From NCBI GenBank assembly GCA_012729335.1, contig JAAYDJ010000007.1, positions 310,001-374,000 on the forward strand: a DNA stretch of 64,000 nucleotides. Direction: 5' to 3'. This document shows positions 16,949-26,307 of this stretch, one piece after another. The notes under the pieces are model-generated. The model was not told the DNA's origin. It worked only from the letters and a program-made list of their open reading frames with translations, and did no database searches. The first letter of the stretch is position 1. The number at the start of each line of letters is the position of its first letter. The translations under genes were made by a program, and so were the position numbers. This stretch comes from Bacteroidales bacterium (GTDB lineage: Bacteria; Bacteroidota; Bacteroidia; Bacteroidales; Prolixibacteraceae).

Positions 16949-17124
16949 ATCCGGAATCTTGAGTCTTAAGTCTTAAGTCTTAAGTCTTGAGTCTGGAATC
17001 TTGAATCTTGAATATTGGAATCGGGAATCCTGAATATTGAGTCTTAAGTCTTGAATCTTAAGTCTTAAGTGAACTTCGAACTCCGAAATCCGAAATCTTG
17101 CGTCTGGAGTCTGGAATCCTGAAT
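16949..17124. repeat. Second 7-bp-periodic repeat block
   Basis: Directly after the DUF302 stop codon, heptads of the types AGTCTTA, GAATCTT and GAGTCTG run for about 175 bp. The segment near 17041-17090 (TTAAGTCTTGAATCTTAAGT and onwards) is nearly the same as the 54-bp units at 9.3-9.4 kb. It lies between convergent genes. Confidence 0.9.
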
Positions 17125-17218
17125 GGTTAACCCAGATGGGGCAGGGTACCGTGTCTATTTTTACGGTGCAGGTTTCTGATCTTTTGGGGTCCTGACCCTT
17201 CGAACGGATGTGCGGTCT

Positions 17219-18562
17219 TTATCCTTTATAGGTAAGCCATTTGGCCAGTTCCTTGAAGGTGACCTTTTTGCCGTACATAAGGATGCCGGTGCGGTAGATC
17301 TTGGCGCCTGCCCAGATGGCACCTACGGTGGTTGCCAGCAAGAGCAACATGGAGAGGGCGATTTCCCATGCCGGAGGTGAGAAGGGGAGCCGTGCCAGCA
17401 TGCACACCGGGGAGGTGAGGGGGATGATGGAGGCCCAGAAGGCCAGGCTTCCCTCGGGATTCCGTGAAATGGCGACCAACATGATGATGGCCAGGATCAG
17501 TGGGAAGGTGATGGGAAAGATCATTTGCTGCACATCCTCGTCGTTGTCGACGGCGGCGCCGACGGCCCCCAGCAGCGAACTGTAAAGGAGGTATCCCAGA
17601 AGGAAATAGAATACAAAGCCAAAGATGATCAGCGGGATGTTCAGGTTGGCGATGTTTTCCATGATCTCGGCCATCTGGTTACCCTCGGTGGCCATAGCCG
17701 CCGGGGCCTGTCCCATCTGCTGCTGGCTTTCCATGACACTCTGTCCCACCTGTTGGGCGGTTTCCGGGGAAAGGAAATTCTGTACCACCCCCATGACCGC
17801 CACCCCGATCACAATCCAGATGGCGACCTGTGTCAACCCCACCAGGGCGGTCCCCACGATCTTACCCGCCATCAGCTGGTAGGGTTTTACCGAAGAGACA
17901 ATGACCTCCACGATCCGGTTCTTTTTTTCTTCCATCACACTACGCATCACCATCGATCCATACATGAACACAAAGAAATAAATGATGAATCCCATGAGGT
18001 AACTGGCAAAAAAGGCCACCATGGAGGAACTTTTCTTTTGTTCTCCGGTCTCAGTGACCTTCAGCGTGCTGACGGAAACTTTCGTTTTGGTACCTGCCAG
18101 TTTCTGTTCCAGATCGGGCATCTGGCTCTCTTCGATGACTTTCCGCCGTTTGTCGGTCTCGATGACCTGGCTTAGCTTCCGCTCGATCTGTTCGGCCAGA
18201 TCGATGGGTACCTGCTTCTTGGAGAGGAGCTCGGCTTTGTTGACAGTATAGATGTTTCCGGGGATATAGAGCACGGCATAAAACTCCTCGTCGTTCAGGT
18301 CGCTTTTCAGCGCATTGAACTTTTCCTGCTCAATGAAGTGGTATTTTGTAAATCCTTCCTGCCCCAGCTGGTCATAAAAGAGGGTTGATTCGTCGTAAAC
18401 GGCAATAATCCTTTCCTGCTTGTCATCGCGGGTGGCCAGCCACATCGGGACGAACATCAGGGCAGCAAAGAAGAGGGGCACCAGCAGGGTGGTGACGATA
18501 AATGATTTTTTCTTGACGCGGATCAGATACTCGCGTTTCAGGATAAGCCAGGTCTTGTTCAT
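17219..18562 (-). CDS. ABC-2 type exporter permease
   Basis: Membrane component of an ABC exporter, 447 residues from ATG 18562 (the GTG one codon upstream is an alternative). The architecture is that of the NatB/ABC-2 class: an N-terminal helix after KREYLIRVKKKSF, a soluble extracytoplasmic domain of about 160 residues, then five to six C-terminal helices with VMEEKKNRIVEVIVSSV before the second group. The gene follows the ATPase gene by 9 bp, so the two form one transporter. Substrate is unknown; sodium, drug or lipid export are all described in the family. Confidence 0.9.
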   Translation of the reverse strand: MNKTWLILKREYLIRVKKKSFIVTTLLVPLFFAALMFVPMWLATRDDKQERIIAVYDESTLFYDQLGQEGFTKYHFIEQEKFNALKSDLNDEEFYAVLYIPGNIYTVNKAELLSKKQVPIDLAEQIERKLSQVIETDKRRKVIEESQMPDLEQKLAGTKTKVSVSTLKVTETGEQKKSSSMVAFFASYLMGFIIYFFVFMYGSMVMRSVMEEKKNRIVEVIVSSVKPYQLMAGKIVGTALVGLTQVAIWIVIGVAVMGVVQNFLSPETAQQVGQSVMESQQQMGQAPAAMATEGNQMAEIMENIANLNIPLIIFGFVFYFLLGYLLYSSLLGAVGAAVDNDEDVQQMIFPITFPLILAIIMLVAISRNPEGSLAFWASIIPLTSPVCMLARLPFSPPAWEIALSMLLLLATTVGAIWAGAKIYRTGILMYGKKVTFKELAKWLTYKG

Positions 18563-18571
18563 CACTCCGAT

Positions 18572-19513
18572 TTATTTGGTGTTTACCGCGTTTTGTGCGT
18601 TGTAATTTTCTACTGCCTTGATAAATACGTCATTCATGCTGGGAATGACCTCCCTGAATGACCTGATTTCGGCCGCTCCCAGGAGCACCCTGATCAGTTC
18701 ATTGTTTCCTGTACCATCGGTATGCTGGATGCGGATGAAATTCTCACGGAGCGATTCTTTGTGCTCCAGAATGGAGAAATTCTGATCCAGTACCTGCTGT
18801 ATCTGGTTGAAGTCCCCCTTGTAGGAGATTTCAAAGATGTTGCTTTTGTAGTTTTCCTTGACTTCCTGGACCGGGCCGTCGAGGATTTTCCGCGACTTGT
18901 TGATGAGTGCGATATGGTCGCAAAGGTCTTCGACGGTACCCATGTTATGGGTGGAAAAGAGGATGGTGGCTCCCTTGTCGCGCAGTTCCAGGATCTCCTG
19001 TTTGATGAGGTTGGCGTTGATCGGGTCGAAGCCGCTGAAAGGTTCGTCAAAGATCAGCAACCGGGGGTTGTGGACCACGGTGGTGATGAACTGCACTTTC
19101 TGCTGCATCCCTTTAGAGAGTTCCTCCACCTTTTTATCCCACCAGGTGGTGATGTCAAATTTCTTAAACCAGTATTTAAGGCTGTCCATGGCCTGATGGC
19201 GGGTCATCCCCTTGAGCTGGGCCAGGTAGAGGGCTTGTTCGCCGATCTTCATCTTGGTATAGAGGCCGCGTTCTTCGGGGAGGTAACCTATTTTGCTGAC
19301 ATCTTCGCTGGTCATCCTGTGACCTTCCAGAAACACCTCCCCCTGGTCGGGTGCTGTGATCTGGTTGATGATCCTGATCAGGGTGGTCTTGCCTGCCCCA
19401 TTGGGTCCCAAAAGCCCGAAAATCGACCCTTTGGGCACCGTGATGCTGACATCGTTCAGGGCATGGGTGCTCCCGTATACCTTGTGAATCCCTTGTGTCG
19501 TGAAAAATTCCAT
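18572..19513 (-). CDS. ABC transporter ATP-binding protein
   Basis: ATPase of the exporter encoded with the next gene, 313 residues from ATG 19513 (TTG 19528 adds five). Walker A is GPNGAGKTT, the signature LSKGMQQKVQF, and Walker B LLIFDEPFSGFDP with a catalytic glutamate; the switch histidine is in STHNMG. The C-terminal 90 residues form the accessory domain (DUF4162 type) common in NatA-like subunits. The gene begins 39 bp after the AI-2E family gene and may belong to the same leftward transcript. Confidence 0.93.
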   Translation of the reverse strand: MEFFTTQGIHKVYGSTHALNDVSITVPKGSIFGLLGPNGAGKTTLIRIINQITAPDQGEVFLEGHRMTSEDVSKIGYLPEERGLYTKMKIGEQALYLAQLKGMTRHQAMDSLKYWFKKFDITTWWDKKVEELSKGMQQKVQFITTVVHNPRLLIFDEPFSGFDPINANLIKQEILELRDKGATILFSTHNMGTVEDLCDHIALINKSRKILDGPVQEVKENYKSNIFEISYKGDFNQIQQVLDQNFSILEHKESLRENFIRIQHTDGTGNNELIRVLLGAAEIRSFREVIPSMNDVFIKAVENYNAQNAVNTK

Positions 19514-19552
19514 AAGTTGTTTTTGCAATGGGTAATGAATCCGGGGTGAAAA

Positions 19553-20704
19553 TTACATTTTTCCCGGGAAGACAGAATCATTTTTGTCAAGTTTGTCCAG
19601 ATCCTGGGTAATTCTTTTCACAATCTTCAGGTTGTCGAAGAATTCCTTGGCGATCACGCGCAGGATGGTGTAGACGGGGATGGCCAGGACCATCCCGGTG
19701 ATTCCGCCCAGGCTTCCGGCGGCCAGAATGACCAGGAAGATCTCCAGGGGATGGGCTTTGACGCTGCTGCTGTAGATCAGGGGCTGGAAAAGGACATCAT
19801 CGAGGATCTTCACGGTGAGGAAGGCCAGGGCCATCCAGCCCAGCAGGGGAAGGGTGTAGGACATGAAATCCATGTGGACATGGAGGGCCAGGCCGATCAG
19901 CAAGCCGATGGTCACCCCGATCCAGGGGCCCACATAGGGAATGATGTTGAAAAGCCCGCAGAATAATCCGATGATGACCGCATGGTTGAATTCGATGCCG
20001 ATAAGGGTCAGCCCCAGGGTGTACAGCGATCCTACCAAAATCATTTCCAGCACGATCCCCAGGAAATACCTTCTGAGAAGATAGGAGATGGAGTCGAGGA
20101 TCTTGCCCACCTTTTCCTCCATGTCGGTGGGTACCAGCAACAGAATGCCGTCACGAAACATGGTGGAATCCTTCAGGAAGAAAAAGGTGATGAAGGAAAC
20201 GGCAAAAAAGCCTATAAATAGCTCACCGACCGTTCCGGCAACAAAATCGACCACGGTATTCAGGTCAGAAATCCGGAATTTATCTTCGAGTTGGCGGCTG
20301 ACCAGTTCGAAGAAGGTGGTGTCGGTGAACACCACCGGCTCACGGCTGAAGAAACTGAAGAAGCGGGAGAGGGGGTCTTGCAGGGAAGTGAAGATCTGGT
20401 CCAGATCGATGGAGGAGAAAGTCTCGAATTCCTTGATCAGAAGGGGAATGAGGAATTTGAACATCCCAAAAAAGAGCAGCCAGAGGGAAACCAGGGAAAT
20501 GAAAGCCGCCATCGACTTCGGAATGGTGAAGCGGCCGATCCTGACCCGGTCGAGGGCCCACATGAGAGGTTTTCCCACAAAGGAGAGGATGACCGAGAGA
20601 AGGATGTATATGACAATGTCCAGGAAAAACCAGAGCAGGAAAGCCAGCAAAACGGCCCCCGAAAGAAGCAGAAGTGTCCGCGTGCGGTTTTTGATATTGA
20701 ACAT
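19553..20704 (-). CDS. AI-2E family transporter (PerM/TqsA-like)
   Basis: A 383-residue inner-membrane protein of the AI-2E family. There are two N-terminal hydrophobic segments (LLLLSGAVLLAFLLWFFLDI and following), a soluble middle part of about 100 residues, then five to six helices including GLFCGLFNIIPYVGPWIGV, the best conserved family segment, and PLIYSSSVKAHPLEIFLVIL. Members export autoinducer-2 or act as ion antiporters; the substrate cannot be predicted here. It lies 26 bp after the asparagine-synthase-like gene on the same strand. Confidence 0.92.
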   Translation of the reverse strand: MFNIKNRTRTLLLLSGAVLLAFLLWFFLDIVIYILLSVILSFVGKPLMWALDRVRIGRFTIPKSMAAFISLVSLWLLFFGMFKFLIPLLIKEFETFSSIDLDQIFTSLQDPLSRFFSFFSREPVVFTDTTFFELVSRQLEDKFRISDLNTVVDFVAGTVGELFIGFFAVSFITFFFLKDSTMFRDGILLLVPTDMEEKVGKILDSISYLLRRYFLGIVLEMILVGSLYTLGLTLIGIEFNHAVIIGLFCGLFNIIPYVGPWIGVTIGLLIGLALHVHMDFMSYTLPLLGWMALAFLTVKILDDVLFQPLIYSSSVKAHPLEIFLVILAAGSLGGITGMVLAIPVYTILRVIAKEFFDNLKIVKRITQDLDKLDKNDSVFPGKM

Positions 20705-20730
20705 GCCTTTTTTTATTCAAATGTAAAACA

Positions 20731-22389
20731 TTATTTGATCTGTTCCTCTGCCCGGAAGAGGTACCATTGGGTCAGATAGCAGTTGTAGAAGTGGTTCTTG
20801 TCCGGGTGGCGGTATCTGCGTTCCGGATTTTGCCGCATCAGAACTTCGGTCATTTCACGATAGGCCACATCGTCGCAGACAGGATACCAGAGTTGTTTAA
20901 ACCTACGTGGTGCGGTTCTGATGAGCCATTCCCTGAAAGGCCGCCAGGGATGGCTGTGGTGATTATTCCCGGGCAGGGGCAGTTCGCACTTATATTTTCT
21001 GAAGAACCAGCTGTTTAAAGTTTTGAAGTAATGAAGGCCCCCCAGTTGCAGGGAAAAGGGAAGCGCCCCGAAATGGCGGATCAGCTCAGGGTCGTAAAGG
21101 GGCATGACCGGTTGTAGTCCGAAGAATTCGAAGGCCATGACGGAGTTGGTGATCAGTTTGCACTGGCGTTCTTCCAGGTCCCAGTTCCGGAAGGTCTCCG
21201 TCGCGGAACCCGGGCTGAACGGAAATTCCTGCCGGAAGGTAGCGGCCACGTTTTTCATTGCTGTGCGCCCCATGGGATAGGAAGTTCCGAAGCGGGTGAC
21301 CACAGCCTTGAACAGCCTGTCGGGATTCTCCTCCGGAAGGCCGGAATAGAGATGGGAACCCCTGAGGAAATCGCCGGGATGGCCAGGTAAAACGCGTGTT
21401 CCGGGGGAGATGGCCCCGCACTCCAGTAAATGTCTGATGGCCGGAAAATCCTGAAGGAAGGGCATCGAGGAGAGGTGGCCTGCAAAATCGATGTATTCTC
21501 CGAACCGGGGATCCTGGAAGGTGCGGGAAATCAGTTCGGGCGTGTAATCCACGTTCAGGTGGGGAAAACCCAGTTTTTCGGCCAGGGAGCGGGCAGCGGC
21601 GCTCTCCTGATTTCCGGGGCGTCCCCAGGTGGCACAGAGGACCTCTTTGTGCCCCGCCTCTTTCAACAGGCAGGCCAGCAACCGTGAGTCATAACCTCCC
21701 GTCAGGGGAAGCAGGATTTTATGCTGTGTCAGATAGGGCACATATCGGGCAAAAACCCTGCGGATCAAGGCGGCCGTATCCTCTTCCGCAGATGGAAGAG
21801 GCATGTCTGCTTTGGATTTCCGGCCTGTTATGGCGCCAGATGAAGGCTTCTTCTCCTGGCGTGCTGGGTTGGCGGGGGCATCCGGACTAAAATAATGTTT
21901 TTCGGTGCCCTCCTGTGTGAGGCGGACGGTCTCCCCGGGTCTGACCTGGCGAAGACCCCGTGCGAGGGTTCTTGCTGCGGGGGTCACCCCGAATTGAAGG
22001 AAATAGAGGTGTGCTTCGCCGTCGGGGGGCAGGGATCCTTCCCGGCGGAGATATACGAGGGGGCTATCTCCGGCCCAGAACGACTGTTCTTTCCGTGCGT
22101 AAAAGATAGGGTAATTGCGGCTGAGGCTGCATGCCAGCCAGATTTCGGTTCCGGTATAAACGATCAGGGCGAAGTGCCCGTTCAGGGATCCGGTCAGGAT
22201 GCGAAACCGTTCGAAGGATTCCGTGTGTGGGGCAACCGCTTTCAGGAGGGTGCCGCCTGTGATGATCCTCTGGTTCATAAAGGCCCAGCCGGCCACCCTG
22301 GTTTCACCGGAGGCCAGCACTCCCTTTCCGGAAGCTCCTTCCGCACCCCACACAGATGAGGTCGTTTCTGCGATCAGCTGCCCAGCCAT
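20731..22389 (-). CDS. Asparagine-synthase-family protein lacking the GATase cysteine
   Basis: A 552-residue protein with the PP-loop ATPase of class B asparagine synthetases. ATG 22389 (MAGQLIAETT) is used; the long ORF-track extension is antisense of the flippase gene. The C-terminal domain has the AMP-forming loop LPLTGGYDSRLLACLL, followed by HKEVLCATWGRPGNQE. The N-terminal region resembles a glutamine amidotransferase domain (NGHFALIVYTGTEIWLACS) but does not begin with the catalytic Met-Cys, so it should not hydrolyse glutamine. The start overlaps the flippase stop by 16 bp, pointing to surface-glycan modification such as amidation. Substrate unknown. Confidence 0.82.
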   Translation of the reverse strand: MAGQLIAETTSSVWGAEGASGKGVLASGETRVAGWAFMNQRIITGGTLLKAVAPHTESFERFRILTGSLNGHFALIVYTGTEIWLACSLSRNYPIFYARKEQSFWAGDSPLVYLRREGSLPPDGEAHLYFLQFGVTPAARTLARGLRQVRPGETVRLTQEGTEKHYFSPDAPANPARQEKKPSSGAITGRKSKADMPLPSAEEDTAALIRRVFARYVPYLTQHKILLPLTGGYDSRLLACLLKEAGHKEVLCATWGRPGNQESAAARSLAEKLGFPHLNVDYTPELISRTFQDPRFGEYIDFAGHLSSMPFLQDFPAIRHLLECGAISPGTRVLPGHPGDFLRGSHLYSGLPEENPDRLFKAVVTRFGTSYPMGRTAMKNVAATFRQEFPFSPGSATETFRNWDLEERQCKLITNSVMAFEFFGLQPVMPLYDPELIRHFGALPFSLQLGGLHYFKTLNSWFFRKYKCELPLPGNNHHSHPWRPFREWLIRTAPRRFKQLWYPVCDDVAYREMTEVLMRQNPERRYRHPDKNHFYNCYLTQWYLFRAEEQIK

Positions 22390-23789
22390 AATCGGAGTAT
22401 AAGAAATGGAACAACCACGATGGCGGCCGCTTTGGCCAGGAACAGAAAGGCCCAGGAGAGCCTGACGCCTGCCAGGCGGAGCGCGTAGAAGGTGAGGAAC
22501 CCGAAAAAGAGAAAGCCCGTGAGGCTGTAGAGGGCGATGGTGGGGGTCAGCTCCTTCAGGATAAGTCCGCCTGCCAGCAACACCCCTGCCCGGGAGAGGA
22601 GCAACAATATGTTGAAGATCATGGATACTTTTTGTTTTTCGCGGGCAATGAGAATGGTGGAAAGGGGCGAACCTGTGAACACAAAAAAGAGCCAGGGAGA
22701 AAGGAGGGCGGCCAGGGAACCGGCGTAAGCCCATTCGGTTCCGAAGAGGAGGGAGAAGATCTTCGTGCCCCAGAAGGCCAGGATGGTAAAAGGGATCAGT
22801 CCGAGCCATACCTGTTTTTTAAAGAGGTCGCGGGTGAGGTGCGCCAGTTCCTCGGGGTGTTCGCTGAGGGCGCGGGCCTTCTGGACATATACGCTGCCGA
22901 TGGAAATGCTGGTCAGCTGCACCGGAATGCTCAGGTAGCGGTGCGAAAAGGAATAGAGACCCAGGAACGTGGGGCCAAAGAATGGTTTGATCATGAAGAC
23001 GGGGAGCTGATTGCTCAGGAAGTTGAAAAATTCGGCCGGAACCTGGAAGCGTGGGAAATGGGCGTAACGGCGGGCCAGGGCTTTTTCATCAGTGGTGTAG
23101 GGGAGGAGCTTCCGGGTTTGGACACTTTGCCATATGGCACGAAGGGTGGTGCGGGATGAAAAGAAGGTTTTGCGGGGGTGTTTCCCGTGGCTCTCAGACA
23201 TGTCAAACAGGAAAACGGCAAAAGTGAGGGCCTGGGCCAGGGTTACCCCCAGGAAAAGCCCCGTATAGGGGAAGATGAACAACAGCGACTGGAGGATTCC
23301 GGAGGCAAGAGCCCTGAAGAGTTCCAGGCGGGCCAGCTTCCTGAAGCGCTGGTTGCTGATGAAGGTATTGCGGATCAGCTGTATGGCCCCGAAGAAAAAG
23401 GCATAGAAGGGGACCATCAGCAACAGCCACCCGTAATGGGGAGCCCGGCGGGAAAACAAAAGAAAAAGCAGGATTCCGGAGAGAAGAAGGAGGTTAAGAA
23501 GCAGGTTGGTTCTGAGGGCCAGGGAAAAAAGGGTTTTCTTTTCGGGATGGTCGCGTGCCAGGAGCAGGGCGCCCTCGTAGCCGCCGTTGGCAAAGACCGA
23601 AATGAGGGAGGCGATGCTCAGGAAGAGTACGAAGTCCCCGAAATCACCGGGGGCATAAAGCCGGGCAATCAGAAGGGCAAAGAGGGCCGGAATCAGCCGG
23701 GCGGCAAATACCCCCGTAAAGAGGCCCAGGATGTTCCTGTAGAAATCGCTCTCTTTCAGTTCAGTCAGGATTTTTCCGGATCGGATCAT
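22374..23789 (-). CDS. Wzx-type polysaccharide flippase
   Basis: Polytopic membrane protein of 471 residues in the MOP/Wzx superfamily, which turn lipid-linked oligosaccharide units across the inner membrane. Roughly twelve to fourteen hydrophobic segments are visible. The N-terminus (GVFAARLIPALFALLIARLY, then GDFVLFLSIASLISVFANGG) is typical of Wzx/RfbX proteins. Start at ATG 23789. The asparagine-synthase homologue overlaps its 3' end, and a DNA-alkylation-repair-like gene diverges 135 bp upstream. No glycosyltransferase is adjacent, so the glycan cannot be named. Confidence 0.87.
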   Translation of the reverse strand: MIRSGKILTELKESDFYRNILGLFTGVFAARLIPALFALLIARLYAPGDFGDFVLFLSIASLISVFANGGYEGALLLARDHPEKKTLFSLALRTNLLLNLLLLSGILLFLLFSRRAPHYGWLLLMVPFYAFFFGAIQLIRNTFISNQRFRKLARLELFRALASGILQSLLFIFPYTGLFLGVTLAQALTFAVFLFDMSESHGKHPRKTFFSSRTTLRAIWQSVQTRKLLPYTTDEKALARRYAHFPRFQVPAEFFNFLSNQLPVFMIKPFFGPTFLGLYSFSHRYLSIPVQLTSISIGSVYVQKARALSEHPEELAHLTRDLFKKQVWLGLIPFTILAFWGTKIFSLLFGTEWAYAGSLAALLSPWLFFVFTGSPLSTILIAREKQKVSMIFNILLLLSRAGVLLAGGLILKELTPTIALYSLTGFLFFGFLTFYALRLAGVRLSWAFLFLAKAAAIVVVPFLILRLWLGS

Positions 23790-23897
23790 CGTCAGGATTC
23801 AAAACGGGAGTAAAGGTAAAAAAATGTCGACATAAGCCGTGGTACCTGCAGGGAGAATGGGGGAGGGGGTGTGGCGCGGCCGGTGACGGATGTTTTT

Positions 23898-23905
23898 TAT
23901 CTTTG
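23898..23905 (+). promoter_or_regulatory. Bacteroidota -7 element TATCTTTG
   Basis: Exact match to TAnnTTTG, 19 bp upstream of the ATG of the DNA-alkylation-repair-like gene. No clear TTTG -33 element is seen in the GC-rich sequence before it. Confidence 0.55.
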
Positions 23906-23924
23906 CGGAAATAACACCGGGAGT

Positions 23925-24608
23925 ATGGAACTATGGATGGACGACCAGGCGACGGAACGGCAGTACCGTGAATTGCTCTCACAGATCAGCATGCACCGCA
24001 GTGGTGAGGTGGCCGATCTGATGAAGCAGCGCGGGATTCTCTATAAGATGAACTGGGGGGTTTCCCTGACCGATTTGCGTGCCATGGCCGCAGAGGTGAG
24101 ATCCTCGCATCTTCTCGCACTGAAACTCTGGAACAAACAGTGGCGTGAGACCATGATCCTGGCCACCCTGGTCGATGAGCCGGGGGAAGTCACCGAGCAA
24201 CAGATGGACTATTGGACGCACCGGTTTGAGAACATCGAGATTGCCGAGCAGGCCTCGGCCAACCTCTGGTGGCGTACCCCCTTCGCCTATGCCAAGGCCC
24301 TTGAATGGTGCCGCGGCAAGAAACACCTCATCCGTTTTACGGCCGTCCACCTGGCCGGAAGACTCGCCCTCTCCGACAGGAAATCACCCGACGAAATGTT
24401 CGAACCTTTCATGGAGGAAATGGTGACCCTGTCCAGAGACAAAACCCTCACGGAGGTGATCCTCCGTTCATTGATGATCATGGCCCAAAGATCGGCATAC
24501 CTCAGGGAACTGATTGCGCAACTGGCGGCGACCCTTGAAAGCACGGAGCATGAAGCTTCGCGGCGGCTGGCTGCGGAAATCGGAGAAAGCCTGCCGTTTA
24601 CAATGTAA
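23925..24608 (+). CDS. DNA alkylation repair (AlkD-like) family protein
   Basis: A helical-repeat protein of 227 residues from ATG 23925, chosen because a TATCTTTG promoter element lies just upstream; the ORF-track start at 23871 would include it. The pattern MNWGVSLTDLRAMAAEV, followed by LALKLWNKQWRETMILATL and WTHRFENIEIAEQASANLWW, fits the AlkC/AlkD HEAT-repeat glycosylase family. Those enzymes excise bulky or N3/N7-alkylated bases without flipping them out. I did not identify the catalytic aspartate with certainty, so glycosylase activity is inferred from the family. The next gene on the strand starts 61 bp downstream. Confidence 0.75.
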   Translation: MELWMDDQATERQYRELLSQISMHRSGEVADLMKQRGILYKMNWGVSLTDLRAMAAEVRSSHLLALKLWNKQWRETMILATLVDEPGEVTEQQMDYWTHRFENIEIAEQASANLWWRTPFAYAKALEWCRGKKHLIRFTAVHLAGRLALSDRKSPDEMFEPFMEEMVTLSRDKTLTEVILRSLMIMAQRSAYLRELIAQLAATLESTEHEASRRLAAEIGESLPFTM

Positions 24609-24669
24609 CCCCGGCACGCTGGTGGTGGGCAGAATCAAAAAAAACATTATATTGCCAAAAATACCCTTT

Positions 24670-25872
24670 ATGCAGCTCCTGGAAGTAACCGACAATAAAA
24701 CCAGATCTCTCTTTCACAAGGTGCCCCACCTGATTTACAAGGACGATCCCCATTGGGCATGTCCTCTGGAGATGATGGTGGAGAATGTCTTTGATCCTGC
24801 GAAGAACGCCTCATTCAAGAACGGGGAGGCCATCCGCTGGGTACTGACCGGAGAAGAAGGGCGTTTGCTGGGAAGGATCGGTGCGTTTGTCAACCATGAC
24901 AAGGCCAGGGTGTATGAGCAGCCCACGGGCGGCTGCGGATTCTTCGAATGCGTCAACGACAGGGAGGCCGCAGCGCAACTTTTCGGGGCTGCGGAAGCAT
25001 GGCTTAAAAACCGGGGAATGGAGGCCATGGACGGTCCTGTCAACTTCGGCGAAAACTACATGAACTGGGGTCTTCTGGTCGACGGCTTTATGCCCCAGGG
25101 ATTTGGAATGCCCTATAACCCGCCCTATTACCTCCGCCTGTTCGAAGAGTACGGTTTTAAAACCTATTTCAAGCAATTCAGTTACCACCTCGACATCACC
25201 CTTCCCGAACTTCCGGAACGGTTCTGGAAGGTCGCCGAATGGGTGGCTAAGAAGCCGCAGTTCAACTTCCGTCATTTCTCGTGGAAGGAGAGCGCGAAGT
25301 TCGTGGAGGATTTTGCCACCGTTTACGACGACGCATGGCGGTTCCACGAACACTTTAAGCCCATGGACCGTGATGATCTGCATGATTTCCTCTCCTCCTC
25401 CAAACTGATGATCGAGGAGAAATTCATCTGGTTTGCCTATCATGAGGAGACACCCATCGCCGTTTTCGTAATGATCCCCGACATCAACCAGATCCTGCGG
25501 CGCCTCAATGGAAAACTCCACCTGTGGAATTTCATGAAGCTGATGTGGTACAAAAAAACCAGGGTGATGACCCGTACGCGCGGCATCATCATTGGCATTT
25601 CTCCGAAATACCAGCGTTCAGGCATTGAATCGGCCATCTTCTGGCACCTGCGGCCGGTAATGTACACCATGCCCTGGTACAAGGAGATGGAGCTCTCCTG
25701 GGCCGGCGACTTCAATCCCAAAATCGTCGCCCTCTATGAATCGGTGGGCGGAAAACATATGAAAACCCACCTCACCATGCGCTGTCTCTTCGATCGCACC
25801 AAACCCTTCACCAGGGCGCCGCTCATCGGCCAGAAACCGGAAGAGATAAAAAAACAAAATATTCAGGAATAA
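24670..25872 (+). CDS. GNAT-like acyltransferase of unknown substrate
   Basis: A 400-residue cytosolic protein from ATG 24670 (MQLLEVTDNK); the ORF-track start at 24514 lies inside the upstream gene. The C-terminal half carries a GNAT-type acetyl-CoA loop (IGISPKYQRSGIESAIFWHL) followed by the late GNAT pattern with NPKIVALYESVGGK, where a residue stacks near the acceptor. The N-terminal half (DDPHWACPLEMMVENVFDP) is characteristic of a long group of Bacteroidota proteins usually labelled N-acetyltransferase or hypothetical. Acceptor and pathway are unknown. Confidence 0.65.
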   Translation: MQLLEVTDNKTRSLFHKVPHLIYKDDPHWACPLEMMVENVFDPAKNASFKNGEAIRWVLTGEEGRLLGRIGAFVNHDKARVYEQPTGGCGFFECVNDREAAAQLFGAAEAWLKNRGMEAMDGPVNFGENYMNWGLLVDGFMPQGFGMPYNPPYYLRLFEEYGFKTYFKQFSYHLDITLPELPERFWKVAEWVAKKPQFNFRHFSWKESAKFVEDFATVYDDAWRFHEHFKPMDRDDLHDFLSSSKLMIEEKFIWFAYHEETPIAVFVMIPDINQILRRLNGKLHLWNFMKLMWYKKTRVMTRTRGIIIGISPKYQRSGIESAIFWHLRPVMYTMPWYKEMELSWAGDFNPKIVALYESVGGKHMKTHLTMRCLFDRTKPFTRAPLIGQKPEEIKKQNIQE

Positions 25873-25875
25873 CAT

Positions 25876-25906
25876 TTTGCTTATTTGGTGATTAATTCTA
25901 TCTTTG
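25876..25906 (+). promoter_or_regulatory. Consensus Bacteroidota promoter of the L31 gene
   Basis: TTTG (25876-25879), a 19-bp spacer and TATCTTTG (25899-25906) match the phylum's primary sigma-factor consensus exactly. The start codon of the L31 gene follows 37 bp downstream. Confidence 0.75.
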
Positions 25907-25942
25907 CCCCCCGTTTAAGAAACTGAAGAAATAATTACGAAA

Positions 25943-26206
25943 ATGAAACAGGGAATACATCCGGCAAGTTACAGAATGGTGGCGTTCAGGGATATGTCTA
26001 ACGGTCACACATTTCTCACCCGGTCTACGGTCCAGAGCAAGGAAACCGTAGAGGTCGACGGCGTTGAATACCCGTTGGTGAAAATTGAAATCTCCAATAC
26101 CTCCCACCCGTTTTATACCGGTAAGGTGAAACTGGTCGATACCGCTGGTCGCGTCGACAAGTTCATGAACCGTTACAAGACGCACATGGAAAAGAGAAAC
26201 AAGTAA
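25943..26206 (+). CDS. rpmE2: 50S ribosomal protein L31 type B
   Basis: An 87-residue ribosomal protein of the large subunit central protuberance. [17 protein letters not shown] and the end [18 protein letters not shown] are diagnostic of L31. There are no zinc-ligand cysteines and the length is that of the B (zinc-independent, C-minus) form. It has its own consensus promoter and is closed by a strong terminator, so it is probably monocistronic. Confidence 0.97.
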   Translation: MKQGIHPASYRMVAFRDMSNGHTFLTRSTVQSKETVEVDGVEYPLVKIEISNTSHPFYTGKVKLVDTAGRVDKFMNRYKTHMEKRNK

Positions 26207-26223
26207 TCCTCAAGGATATGAAG

Positions 26224-26252
26224 AAAAGCTCCGGTCACGGGGCTTTTTTTTT
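26224..26252 (+). terminator. Rho-independent terminator after L31 gene
   Basis: The stem AAGCTCCG / CGGGGCTT with loop GTCA contains one G-T pair and is followed by a run of nine T. Confidence 0.9.
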
Positions 26253-26307
26253 GGTGTTTTCTGCCATAATTGCCCGCCGGGGGAGTGGATTTGCCGGAAA
26301 GTGCCGT

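Noticed and set aside
22390-22809. N-terminal extension of the asparagine-synthase-like ORF
   Set aside because: It overlaps the flippase gene in antisense-like, Arg/His/Pro-rich sequence; the ATG at 22389 gives a normal protein start.
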